Source: Desulfotignum sp. (lineage in GTDB: Bacteria > Desulfobacterota > Desulfobacteria > Desulfobacterales > Desulfobacteraceae). Taken from it: a stretch of DNA of 7,276 bases. Below are positions 1-5,849 of the stretch, piece by piece. The notes beneath the pieces were generated by a model. That model was given only the letters and a program-made list of their open reading frames with translations, did not search any database and was not told where the DNA came from. Both the position numbers and the translations under genes were made by a program. The DNA lies in assembly GCA_011390695.1 (NCBI GenBank), contig JAABRW010000225.1, forward strand, positions 1 to 7,276. The letters run 5' to 3'. Position 1 is the first letter of the stretch. Each line of letters opens with the position of its first letter.

Positions 1-8
1 GTATCCAT
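1..8 (-). CDS. Start of next operon gene, probably LivM permease (partial)
   Basis: Reading on the minus strand after the livH stop, an AGGAG ribosome binding site (18-14) is followed after 5 bases by an ATG at 8-6 and a GAT codon, and then the window ends. Only Met-Asp and two bases of the third codon are visible, so the product cannot be read. The 23-base gap behind livH matches the spacing of the other genes in this operon. A Liv-type transporter needs a second permease, LivM, which is not elsewhere in the window, so livM is the natural expectation. That identity is inference from context only; the start signal itself is seen directly. Confidence 0.5.
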
Positions 9-31
9 ACTGTCTCCTATGTAACAAGCGC

Positions 32-1060
32 CTATTTATCCAGGACACCGCGGACGTCCGACCCGAAGATTCCGCTGGGTTTAAAAATCAGGATGAACAT
101 GATCAAAGCCGACGGTACGACAAAATCCCATCCCGCCCCAACATATTCCATTGTGATGACCTTGAGCAGTGCCACGATAAAAGCCCCTGCCACCGCTCCC
201 AAAATATTGCCCAGACCCGAAAGAATGACCACAAACCAGGCCATATAAAGGGGCTCCAGTCCCACTGTGGGATAGGATGGATACATGAACAAGAGGCTGC
301 CCCCTGCCACCCCTGCCAGTGCACAGGCCAGAGATATGGTAAGCAGCACAATTTTTTCAATATCAATACCCACGATCTCGGCACCGGTTATATCCTGGGA
401 CACGGCCCGGATGGCCATGCCGGTACGGGTATAGGTCATGAACAGATAAAACAGGGCCACAATCACGGCAGATATAACAAAGGCCATGACCCGGTCTTTC
501 GATACATACACATCAGCAATGGAAACCGGCATGCCCTGCCAGTATCCCACAATACCTTTAAAATCAGCCCCGAATATGAGCTGGTGCAGGTTGATGAGCA
601 GGACACTCAATCCCACGGTGAGCAGAAAAGAGTTCATGACCCAGTTGTCTGTGGAACGGCGGCGCAACGGTCCGAAAACCAGTTTTTCAGATATGGCCCC
701 GGCGATGGCGCCGCCTGCAAGGGCCCCGATGATGGCAATAAAAGGACCGAATGTTACCAGCAAGGATTCCGGGTGTTCAAGAATGAATTCACTGATGGGG
801 GTAAATATGTAATAGGCAATGAGGGAGCCTATCATGAAATACTCCCCGTGGGCAAACATGGGAATGTTCAAAACCCCCAGCATCAGGGTCAGGCCCGTGG
901 CCACCAGGGCCAGCATTCCACCGGTAACAACCATGTTCACCAATAAATAGGGACCGGCGTCGATCGTGGCAGCCACCGCCACCACAATACTGATGACAAT
1001 GGACATACCCGGGGCTGTTTTTACCCAGGGCAGTATATGTGACAAATAATTTTTTGACAT
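32..1060 (-). CDS. livH: Liv-type ABC transporter permease, LivH family
   Basis: Integral membrane permease of a branched-chain-amino-acid-type (HAAT) ABC importer; it should pair with LivM in the inner membrane and be driven by the LivG/LivF ATPases. The 342-residue product is strongly hydrophobic throughout, with roughly eight membrane segments (first about 18-35, last about 315-332). Family hallmarks are visible: the cytoplasmic loop RTGMAIRAVSQD followed by A-E-I-V-G-I-D, which is the ATPase-contacting region; the GLGNILGAVAGAF segment near residue 285; and the C-terminal FKPSGIFG. It is somewhat longer than the usual ~290-310 residues, mainly through an N-terminal extension and a loop near residues 85-100. 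The ATG at 1060 has GGAG (1074-1071) 10 bases upstream. It lies 23 bases after livF and ends with TAA. The substrate cannot be told from the permease; family members carry amino acids, amides, urea, aromatic acids and probably betaines. Confidence 0.93.
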   Translation of the reverse strand: MSKNYLSHILPWVKTAPGMSIVISIVVAVAATIDAGPYLLVNMVVTGGMLALVATGLTLMLGVLNIPMFAHGEYFMIGSLIAYYIFTPISEFILEHPESLLVTFGPFIAIIGALAGGAIAGAISEKLVFGPLRRRSTDNWVMNSFLLTVGLSVLLINLHQLIFGADFKGIVGYWQGMPVSIADVYVSKDRVMAFVISAVIVALFYLFMTYTRTGMAIRAVSQDITGAEIVGIDIEKIVLLTISLACALAGVAGGSLLFMYPSYPTVGLEPLYMAWFVVILSGLGNILGAVAGAFIVALLKVITMEYVGAGWDFVVPSALIMFILIFKPSGIFGSDVRGVLDK

Positions 1061-1083
1061 GAATCTATTTCTCCAAAGTCTGA

Positions 1084-1791
1084 TTAAACACCCAGGAACA
1101 CCTTTTTCACATAACTGTCTTCAGCCAGATCCGCACTCTTGCCTTCCAAACCGATTTTGCCGTTTTCCAGGACATAACCACGGCTTGTTACGGCAAGGGT
1201 TTTGGTCACATTCTGTTCCACCAGCAGAATGGTCACCCCGTTTTTTAACAACACCTCCAAAGATGCAAATACACTGGTGGTCAGCTGGGGTGCCAGTCCG
1301 AAAGAGGGCTCGTCCACCAGCATCAACAATGGATTGGACATCATGCCCCGGCCGATGGCCAGCATTTTACGTTCCCCGCCGGACATGGTGCCTGCCAGCT
1401 GCTTTCTTCTTTCCGCCAGTCGGGGAAACAGCTCAAATACAAAATCCAGACGTTCCTTCTGCAGGCTTTTTTCTTTAATGGTATAGGCCCCCATATACAG
1501 ATTTTCCTGCACCGTCATGTTGACAAACAGGTTCATCTCTTCAGATACAAAGGAAATTCCCTTTTTTGCCACAGCCGAGGCTGGAAGCCCTGTGATATCC
1601 TCTCCATTGAAAATCACACTGCCGCTCATGGGGGAAAGCAGTCCGGCTATGGTTTTCATGGTGGTACTTTTCCCGGCGCCGTTGGGACCGACAATCCCCA
1701 CATACTCCCCTTTGTCGATATGCAGAGACACATCCCGCAATATCTGCAAATATCCGTATCCGGCATTCAGATTTTTGACTTCTAACAGCAT
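1084..1791 (-). CDS. livF: Liv-type ABC transporter ATP-binding protein, LivF family
   Basis: Cytoplasmic ATPase subunit that pairs with LivG to power the importer. The 235-residue length is typical. Walker A is GPNGAGKST at residues 35-43, the ABC signature is MSGGE at 136-140, Walker B ends in D160-E161, and the D-loop region follows (PSFGLAP). The H-loop histidine is replaced by Gln in LLVEQN, as is normal for LivF and one reason for choosing LivF over LivG. The segment after the Q-loop reads FVSEEMNLFVNMTV where many LivF proteins have a VPEGR-like sequence, so this is a somewhat divergent member. The ATG at 1791 has GGAG (1800-1797) 5 bases upstream. It starts 28 bases after the livG stop and ends in TAA 23 bases before livH. 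Unlike LivG next to it, its signature motif is intact. Confidence 0.94.
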   Translation of the reverse strand: MLLEVKNLNAGYGYLQILRDVSLHIDKGEYVGIVGPNGAGKSTTMKTIAGLLSPMSGSVIFNGEDITGLPASAVAKKGISFVSEEMNLFVNMTVQENLYMGAYTIKEKSLQKERLDFVFELFPRLAERRKQLAGTMSGGERKMLAIGRGMMSNPLLMLVDEPSFGLAPQLTTSVFASLEVLLKNGVTILLVEQNVTKTLAVTSRGYVLENGKIGLEGKSADLAEDSYVKKVFLGV

Positions 1792-1819
1792 ATGATCTCC
1801 ATTGATTTTTCAATTACCA

Positions 1820-2548
1820 TTATTTGTCTGCTTCATCACCGAGGTATGCCCTTGTCACATTGGGATCATTGGCCACTTCCCGGGTGGGTCCTTCGGCAAT
1901 CTTTGTGCCGAACTGAATGCACAGAAGCCGGTTGCAGACAGCCATGATCAGCTGCATGATATGTTCTATCATGAGAATGGAGATGTCTTTTCCGCTGATT
2001 TTATGGATAATTCTCATGATATCCTTGAGTTCCCTTTCACTCAGGCCGGATGCCATTTCATCCATGAACAAAAGCTTTGGACTGGAAGCCAGTGCCCTGG
2101 CCAGGTCCAGCCGTTTGAGCTGTACCGTATTCAACTGCTCCGCCACAACGGTTTCTTTCATGGGAAACTCCACGAATTCGAGCATTGCTCTGGAATGTGC
2201 CACAGGATCAGACACTTTCCCGGCAGCAGTACCGAATATGGTGGCAGTCATCACGCTTTCAATGGCAGTCATTTTGGGAAACGGGCTGGGAATCTGGAAG
2301 GTACGGGACAATCCCAGGCGGCACATTTTTTCAGGTGTCAGTCCGGTGGTTTCCTTGCCGAACATTTTTACCGTTCCCGAGGTGGGCGGATTCAGACCGG
2401 AAATCGCGTTGATGAAAGTGGTTTTCCCGGCACCGTTGGGTCCGATCAGCCCGACGATATCTCCCTGGTTGATTGTCATGGAGACGGCATTCACGGCTGT
2501 CAGTCCGCCAAACTTTTTGGTCAGGTTCTGGGTTTCCAATACAATCAC
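1820..2548 (-). CDS. livG: Liv-type ABC transporter ATP-binding protein, LivG family, degenerate signature motif
   Basis: Cytoplasmic ATPase subunit partnering LivF. The 242-residue product has Walker A GPNGAGKTT (36-44), Q-loop Gln85 in RTFQIP, Walker B LLFMDE ending D163-E164, an H-loop histidine in MIEHIM, and the LivG-type C-terminus (EVANDPNVTRAYLG). The ABC signature, normally LSYGQ or LSGGQ in this family, reads LNTVQ at 139-143: both the serine and the conserved glycine are gone, although the flanking KRLDLARAL is normal. Walker B is followed by Met165 instead of the usual Pro. The reading frame is intact, so this is not a pseudogene by sequence. The start is a GTG at 2548, supported by AAGGA (2562-2558) 9 bases upstream and by the family's usual N-terminus; no upstream in-frame ATG fits better. 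It is separated from the binding-protein gene by 85 bases holding a hairpin. One ATP site of the LivG/LivF dimer is probably weakened (inference). Confidence 0.93.
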   Translation of the reverse strand: MIVLETQNLTKKFGGLTAVNAVSMTINQGDIVGLIGPNGAGKTTFINAISGLNPPTSGTVKMFGKETTGLTPEKMCRLGLSRTFQIPSPFPKMTAIESVMTATIFGTAAGKVSDPVAHSRAMLEFVEFPMKETVVAEQLNTVQLKRLDLARALASSPKLLFMDEMASGLSERELKDIMRIIHKISGKDISILMIEHIMQLIMAVCNRLLCIQFGTKIAEGPTREVANDPNVTRAYLGDEADK

Positions 2549-2557
2549 GTTTTATTT

Positions 2558-2562
2558 TCCTT
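2558..2562 (-). promoter_or_regulatory. Ribosome binding site supporting the livG GTG start
   Basis: Minus-strand AAGGA lies 9 bases before GTG at 2548-2546. It decides the start of livG, which lacks an ATG at the position expected from the family N-terminus. Confidence 0.6.
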
Positions 2563-2581
2563 TTTACGTGGCGTTTAAACA

Positions 2582-2617
2582 AACAGAGGATTGAAATTTT
2601 TTTCTCAATCCTCTGTT
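2582..2617 (-). terminator. Intra-operon stem-loop after the binding-protein gene (attenuator or mRNA-stabilising hairpin)
   Basis: A perfect 13-bp inverted repeat (arms 2582-2594 and 2605-2617, left arm AACAGAGGATTGA) flanks a 10-base loop. It begins 16 bases after the TAG stop of the binding-protein gene and ends 33 bases before the livG start. On the transcribed (minus) strand it is followed by TGTTTAAACG, only weakly U-rich, so it would be a leaky terminator at best. Such hairpins between a periplasmic binding-protein gene and its transporter genes commonly raise binding-protein mRNA relative to the membrane components, through partial termination or 3'-end protection. Which applies here is not decidable from sequence. 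Confidence 0.65.
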
Positions 2618-2633
2618 CCAGGCTCATATCATC

Positions 2634-3893
2634 CTATTTTTTTTCAAAGTCTTTTTGTTTCCAGTCCTCAGGGAAGATAATGTATCCTTTGCCTTTTTTG
2701 TACTGAAGGATGGGGAAAAAATAGGCTTCAGGTCCCACAACCATGTCCGGCATGGTTTCCGGGGTGTATTTGTATTCATTCATGATGATGGCACCGTCTT
2801 TTTTGCCATAGGTGAGTTTGCCGGTATTGACTTCTTCCACCATGGTCTTGTGGATGGTTTCCCTGTCAAGTTTGCCGTGCAGTTCATTGGTTCTTTCAAG
2901 AATCTTGATGAACATCCTAATACCGTCATAGGAAAGACCACCGGAGGAAGGGCTGGGGTTGAATCCGTATTCGGCCTTGACATCTTTTGCCCATTGCTGG
3001 GCTTCAGCAGTTGTCAGCTGGGGAATGGAGTCCAGCACATAATCAGATCCCGGACCGGTCATTTTATACCAGTCTCCAATCCAACCCAGGCCGGAGGCAA
3101 TAAGAACACCTTTGTTCCCGACTTCAGCATGCTGTTTCACAAATGCTGTCAAAGAAGGGGCGGCGGTGGATGTACCGGCAAGCAGTTCTACACCGGCACT
3201 TTTAAACTTTGCAAGAAGGGGATAAAAATCGGTCTGTGTAATGGGAAAATATTCCTCAGCATAAATTTCCCATCCACTGTCAAGCAATGCCTGTTTGTAA
3301 GCACCACCGGCGCTGCGGCCCCAATCGGTATCTTCACCATATATGGCTGCCAGCTTCTTTTTGGGTTTCCAGGTACCTTTTTCAATGACCTGGTTGATGC
3401 ATTCAATATAGTTTCCTTCAAGTTTTGCAGGTACAGGCCATCCTTTTCCTCCCCAATAGGAGTATTTTTCCGGATCAGCCTGCCATTTTTCATTCACCAC
3501 CTCGGAGGCACCGAAACCGAACATATGGGGTACCTTGTACTGGGCAGCCACATCCATAACTGAAACAGCAACTGAAGAATGCCAGTTCAATACCCCGGCC
3601 TGGATACCCTTGCCTTCCACTGCTTCCGCATATGCACTTGCCGCCTTTGCAGGGTCTGATTGAGAATCCACCCAGACCACTTCAATCTTGTAATCACCAA
3701 CGGTGTAATCAATAGCCTCAAGGGCCATCTCGACAGACGCCTGAAATTCCTTACCGTTCTGGGCAGAAGGACCGGTAAAAGGTCCCAGGATACCTACCGG
3801 CAGCACCTTGTCAGCTGCAAATACCTGCCCCCCTGCCAACAACAAAACTGCCATGAAACACGCGATAACCAATTGCATCTTCTTCGTACCCAT
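2634..3893 (-). CDS. Periplasmic substrate-binding protein of a Liv-type ABC transporter (LivK-like)
   Basis: Exported receptor that captures the substrate in the periplasm and delivers it to the LivHM permease. The 419-residue precursor has a Sec signal peptide: basic MGTKK, a hydrophobic core (about 7-20), and a cleavage region VFA-A-DK near residues 24-28. There is no lipobox cysteine, so it should be soluble. The mature start VLPVGILGPFTGP and the later YGEDTDWGRS segment are typical of the type-1 periplasmic binding fold (Peripla_BP_6). It is longer than classical LivK (about 370 residues). It contains 12 tryptophans, about 2.9% of residues, roughly twice the usual share. Aromatic cages bind quaternary ammonium groups, so this fits a betaine-like ligand but does not prove one. 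The ATG at 3893 has a strong GGAGG (3905-3901) 7 bases upstream. First gene of the transporter operon, behind a σ54-type promoter; it ends in TAG. The ligand is unknown, so no symbol is assigned. Confidence 0.93.
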   Translation of the reverse strand: MGTKKMQLVIACFMAVLLLAGGQVFAADKVLPVGILGPFTGPSAQNGKEFQASVEMALEAIDYTVGDYKIEVVWVDSQSDPAKAASAYAEAVEGKGIQAGVLNWHSSVAVSVMDVAAQYKVPHMFGFGASEVVNEKWQADPEKYSYWGGKGWPVPAKLEGNYIECINQVIEKGTWKPKKKLAAIYGEDTDWGRSAGGAYKQALLDSGWEIYAEEYFPITQTDFYPLLAKFKSAGVELLAGTSTAAPSLTAFVKQHAEVGNKGVLIASGLGWIGDWYKMTGPGSDYVLDSIPQLTTAEAQQWAKDVKAEYGFNPSPSSGGLSYDGIRMFIKILERTNELHGKLDRETIHKTMVEEVNTGKLTYGKKDGAIIMNEYKYTPETMPDMVVGPEAYFFPILQYKKGKGYIIFPEDWKQKDFEKK

Positions 3894-3905
3894 AAGTCTT
3901 CCTCC

Positions 3906-4065
3906 AAAATTTTAATGTTCCGTGCCTGTGTGTGACGTTCCTTACAAACATCCCTTATTATCATGCACTTTATGTACCAGAAACATCATTGGTTTTCCTG
4001 ACTAAACCGTGATTTTAGCCCGAAAAATTTGAGGAACCTTGACATTTCTGATAAAATTTTAATGT
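3906..4065. repeat. Direct repeat of a 13-mer flanking the liv promoter
   Basis: The 13-base sequence AAAATTTTAATGT occurs at 3906-3918 and again at 4053-4065, 147 bases apart start to start. One copy lies in the predicted leader just before the binding-protein ribosome binding site; the other lies about 74 bases upstream of the -24 element. The AAAATTTT core is self-complementary. The spacer is very AT-rich, which weakens the significance, but an exact 13-mer in 274 bases is worth recording as a possible protein-binding site. Confidence 0.4.
3964..3979 (-). promoter_or_regulatory. σ54 (-24/-12) promoter of the liv transporter operon
   Basis: The minus strand reads TGGTACATAAAGTGCA, matching the σ54 consensus TGGCACG-N4-TTGCW with the invariant GG and GC exactly 10 bases apart. 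It lies about 70 bases before the ATG of the binding-protein gene, putting the expected transcription start near 3953 and giving a leader of about 60 bases. The adjacent upstream gene encodes a σ54 activator, which is the obvious candidate to drive it. The 274-base spacer (3894-4167) holds this site and the repeats noted separately, with no additional gene and no strong terminator after the regulator, so read-through from the regulator gene is also possible. Confidence 0.8.
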
Positions 4066-4115
4066 AATTCCCATAAAAATAAAAACAACCTTGTCTATAA
4101 CCGGCCTTGTGGAGT

Positions 4116-4129
4116 TCATCAAAAAATTA
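4116..4129 (-). promoter_or_regulatory. IHF-like / TTTTGATGA element upstream of the liv promoter
   Basis: The minus strand has TTTTGATGA (4124-4116), also found twice upstream of the methyltransferase promoter. On the plus strand, CATCAAAAAATTA (4117-4129) matches 12 of 13 positions of the IHF consensus WATCAANNNNTTR. It lies about 137 bases upstream of the -24 element, in the range for an activator or bending site at a σ54 promoter. AT-rich context makes chance matches likely. Confidence 0.3.
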
Positions 4130-4155
4130 AAAAATTTTGCGTTTACAGTAAATTT

Positions 4156-4173
4156 TTTTTACACTTTTTACAC
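4156..4173. repeat. Tandem 9-base repeat over the regulator stop codon
   Basis: TTTTTACAC occurs twice back to back (4156-4164 and 4165-4173), the second copy overlapping the regulator's stop codon. Next to it is the small dyad TTTACAGTAAA (4142-4152). The related GTGTAAAA is present at 5618-5625 ahead of the regulator. Possible binding sites, but short and AT-rich. Confidence 0.3.
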
Positions 4174-5601
4174 AGATTCTTTGACGATAAAATCTTTGCG
4201 GTTAATGCAGTATTTTTTTAATTTATAGTGAAAGGACTGGGGAGAAATCCCAAGTCTCCGGGCTGCCCTGGCTGCATTTCCCCGGGCCCGGAACAAAGCG
4301 GTCATGATCATTTCCTTTTCATTGGCTGCCTGGGTTTCCAGCAGGCTCCCGGCAGACTCTGCCTTGTTGTGACAGCCGGCACCCCGCTCCCCGGAACGCT
4401 CCTTTCCTGCAAAACTGAAAATATGGGGCGGCAGGTGGGCCAGGCGGATAACGCTTGTGCCCCCCACCATGTTCATGGATGCTTCAATGATATGCTCAAG
4501 CTCCCGAACATTTCCCGGCCAGTCATACCCGGCAAACAGCTGTGCCACCCTGGGAGAAACAGCCTTTACATTCTCTCCCAGGGCCTGGTTATATTTTGAG
4601 ATAAAAGACCGGATCAATGTGTCCAGTTCTTCTTTGCGCTCGCGCAACGGGGGCAGCAGAACAGACACAACCCCCATGCGGTAGAAAAGATCCATGCGGA
4701 GAGAGCCGTTTTGAATGATTGTCAACGGGGGCTGCCCCACTGAGGATAAAATTTTTACATCCAGGTCTATTTCCTTGAGAGAGCCCAGTTTTCTCACCTT
4801 TTTTTCCTGGATAACCCGGAGAAGTTTGGCCTGGAGGGTCAGGGGCATGGCATCCAGTTCATCCAGAAAAATGGTCCCGCCGTTGGCCTGTTCAAACAGG
4901 CCGGGCTTATCAATGGCGCCGGTAAAAGAGCCCTTGGACGTACCGAACAATATGCCCTCGAGCAGATTTTCCGGTATGGCTGCGCAATTGACGGGAATAA
5001 ACAGCTTTTTCTTTCTTGGACTGTGATTGTGTATGGACTGGGCAAACAATTCCTTGCCTGTACCGGTTTCTCCGGAAATCATGATGGGAGAAGGAGATCC
5101 GGAAGACATTTTGGCAATGCGGATGGCATTGCGCATCTTGGTATCTGATGCAATAATATCCTTAAATGAAAACCGGGTGCCGTTCCGGGATTTTTTCTGC
5201 ACAGAATTGACCGTTGCCGGCTGTGATAATATCACTTTTTCAAGAAGCTGGTATTCCTTGGAAAAATTGATTGCGCCGATGAGGTGTCCGTTTTTATACA
5301 GGGGAAATACACTGAACAGAATATTACATACCCGACCCAGACGGGTGCGGTACACCAGGGTTTCATTGATGATGGGTTCACCGCTGATAAGGCACCGCAT
5401 AATAGGGCTGGTATCATCGGCCAGTTGATAGATATCCAGAATTTTCCGGCCAACCGCATCCTTTGGGTCAATATCTTCAATCTGACCCTGTGTCTGGTTG
5501 AAAAAGATAACTTTGCCGGAAATATCCGCTATCACCACCCCTTCATGCATGGAAGACAGCACGCTGTATATATCGATATCTTCAAAATTGATACGCTCCA
5601 T
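4168..5601 (-). CDS. σ54-dependent transcriptional activator with PAS sensor (RocR/NtrC type)
   Basis: Bacterial enhancer-binding protein that uses ATP hydrolysis to open σ54-RNA polymerase promoters. Domains of the 477-residue product, in order: an N-terminal PAS domain (about 10-115; HEGVVIADISGKVIFFNQ) that probably senses a small molecule; a linker; an AAA+ domain (about 145-385) with Walker A GETGTGKE (177-184), the σ54-contacting loop GSFTGA (224-229), Walker B GGTIFLDEL (241-249) and WPGNVREL near the domain end; and a Fis-type helix-turn-helix (about 428-464; GNAARAARRLGISPQSFHYK). The loop differs from the usual GAFTGA by Ala to Ser, but the key Thr and Gly remain. There is no phosphoreceiver domain, so it is likely a one-component ligand sensor. 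The ATG at 5601 has AAGGA (5610-5606) 4 bases upstream. It sits between two σ54 promoters, for the transporter operon and the methyltransferase, and probably controls both (inference). Confidence 0.95.
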   Translation of the reverse strand: MERINFEDIDIYSVLSSMHEGVVIADISGKVIFFNQTQGQIEDIDPKDAVGRKILDIYQLADDTSPIMRCLISGEPIINETLVYRTRLGRVCNILFSVFPLYKNGHLIGAINFSKEYQLLEKVILSQPATVNSVQKKSRNGTRFSFKDIIASDTKMRNAIRIAKMSSGSPSPIMISGETGTGKELFAQSIHNHSPRKKKLFIPVNCAAIPENLLEGILFGTSKGSFTGAIDKPGLFEQANGGTIFLDELDAMPLTLQAKLLRVIQEKKVRKLGSLKEIDLDVKILSSVGQPPLTIIQNGSLRMDLFYRMGVVSVLLPPLRERKEELDTLIRSFISKYNQALGENVKAVSPRVAQLFAGYDWPGNVRELEHIIEASMNMVGGTSVIRLAHLPPHIFSFAGKERSGERGAGCHNKAESAGSLLETQAANEKEMIMTALFRARGNAARAARRLGISPQSFHYKLKKYCINRKDFIVKESV

Positions 5602-5624
5602 AGCATCCTTGTACCAGGTGTAAA

Positions 5625-5641
5625 ATCAAATTTTTTTTGAT
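5625..5641. promoter_or_regulatory. AT-rich dyad with IHF-like match upstream of the regulator
   Basis: ATCAAA (5625-5630) and TTTGAT (5636-5641) form an inverted repeat around five T residues. AATCAAATTTTTT (5624-5636) matches 12 of 13 positions of the IHF consensus. It lies just upstream of the regulator start and about 190 bases ahead of the methyltransferase promoter, so it could serve looping or autoregulation. Evidence is consensus matching only. Confidence 0.3.
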
Positions 5642-5727
5642 GATTTTTTTGCTTTTCTCTTTTTGTCTTTTCTGAATGCACGAATTTTATATAAAAAGCA
5701 AGGCATATAAAAAAATTTTGATGATTT
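5635..5727 (+). repeat. Direct repeat TTTTGATGATTT
   Basis: The 12-mer TTTTGATGATTT occurs at 5635-5646 and 5716-5727, 81 bases apart. The core TTTTGATGA recurs on the minus strand upstream of the liv promoter (4124-4116). Distances to the methyltransferase -24 element are about 200 and 118 bases, within the usual range for upstream activator sites. Candidate regulator or IHF sites. Confidence 0.35.
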
Positions 5728-5795
5728 CCGCAATTCTGCCCCGGGCTGTTTCCTGTCAAAAACTTATGAAAAAATCCGCCTTAATACCTGAGATT

Positions 5796-5810
5796 CCCGT
5801 CCGGGACGGG
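5796..5810. promoter_or_regulatory. GC-rich perfect dyad next to the methyltransferase promoter
   Basis: CCCGTCC (5796-5802) and GGACGGG (5804-5810) form a perfect 7-bp inverted repeat around one central base. It is the only markedly GC-rich stretch in an AT-rich spacer and ends 23 bases before the -24 element. The centre is too tight for a full RNA hairpin, so a DNA-binding protein site (operator or proximal activator site) is more likely than a terminator. The binding protein is unknown. Confidence 0.45.
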
Positions 5811-5833
5811 TGACTAAAAACTATTATTCAACA

Positions 5834-5849
5834 TGGCATGAAATGTGCA
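5834..5849 (+). promoter_or_regulatory. σ54 (-24/-12) promoter of the methyltransferase gene
   Basis: The plus strand reads TGGCATGAAATGTGCA, very close to the consensus TGGCACG-N4-TTGCW, with the invariant GG and GC exactly 10 bases apart. The expected transcription start is near 5860, leaving a leader of about 133 bases before the ATG at 5994. It shares its -12 half (GTGCA) with the liv operon promoter, and the divergent neighbour is a σ54 activator. Confidence 0.82.

Noticed and set aside
1802..2578. A 258-codon open frame on the plus strand opposite livG
   Set aside because: Antisense shadow of the livG gene with low-complexity His/Gly/Phe-rich translation and no family resemblance.
2331..2627. 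In-frame continuation after the TAG stop of the binding protein, suggesting read-through or pyrrolysine insertion
   Set aside because: The continuation runs through the hairpin and into livG in the wrong frame, giving a basic, unrecognisable peptide; the binding protein is already complete at the TAG.
2655..3563. A 302-codon open frame on the plus strand opposite the binding-protein gene
   Set aside because: It is antisense to a clearly homologous, well-started gene, is rich in Cys, His and Phe without a recognisable domain, and has no ribosome binding site; it is a mirror of the codon bias of the real gene.
5601..5617. A third σ54-like site, TGGTACAAGGATGCT, on the minus strand at the regulator start
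   Set aside because: GG and GC are 9 rather than 10 bases apart and the match overlaps the ribosome binding site and start codon, so it cannot serve the regulator.
5796..5810. The GC-rich dyad as a Rho-independent terminator
   Set aside because: The single-base centre leaves no proper loop, no T-run follows, and no gene ends just upstream on either strand.
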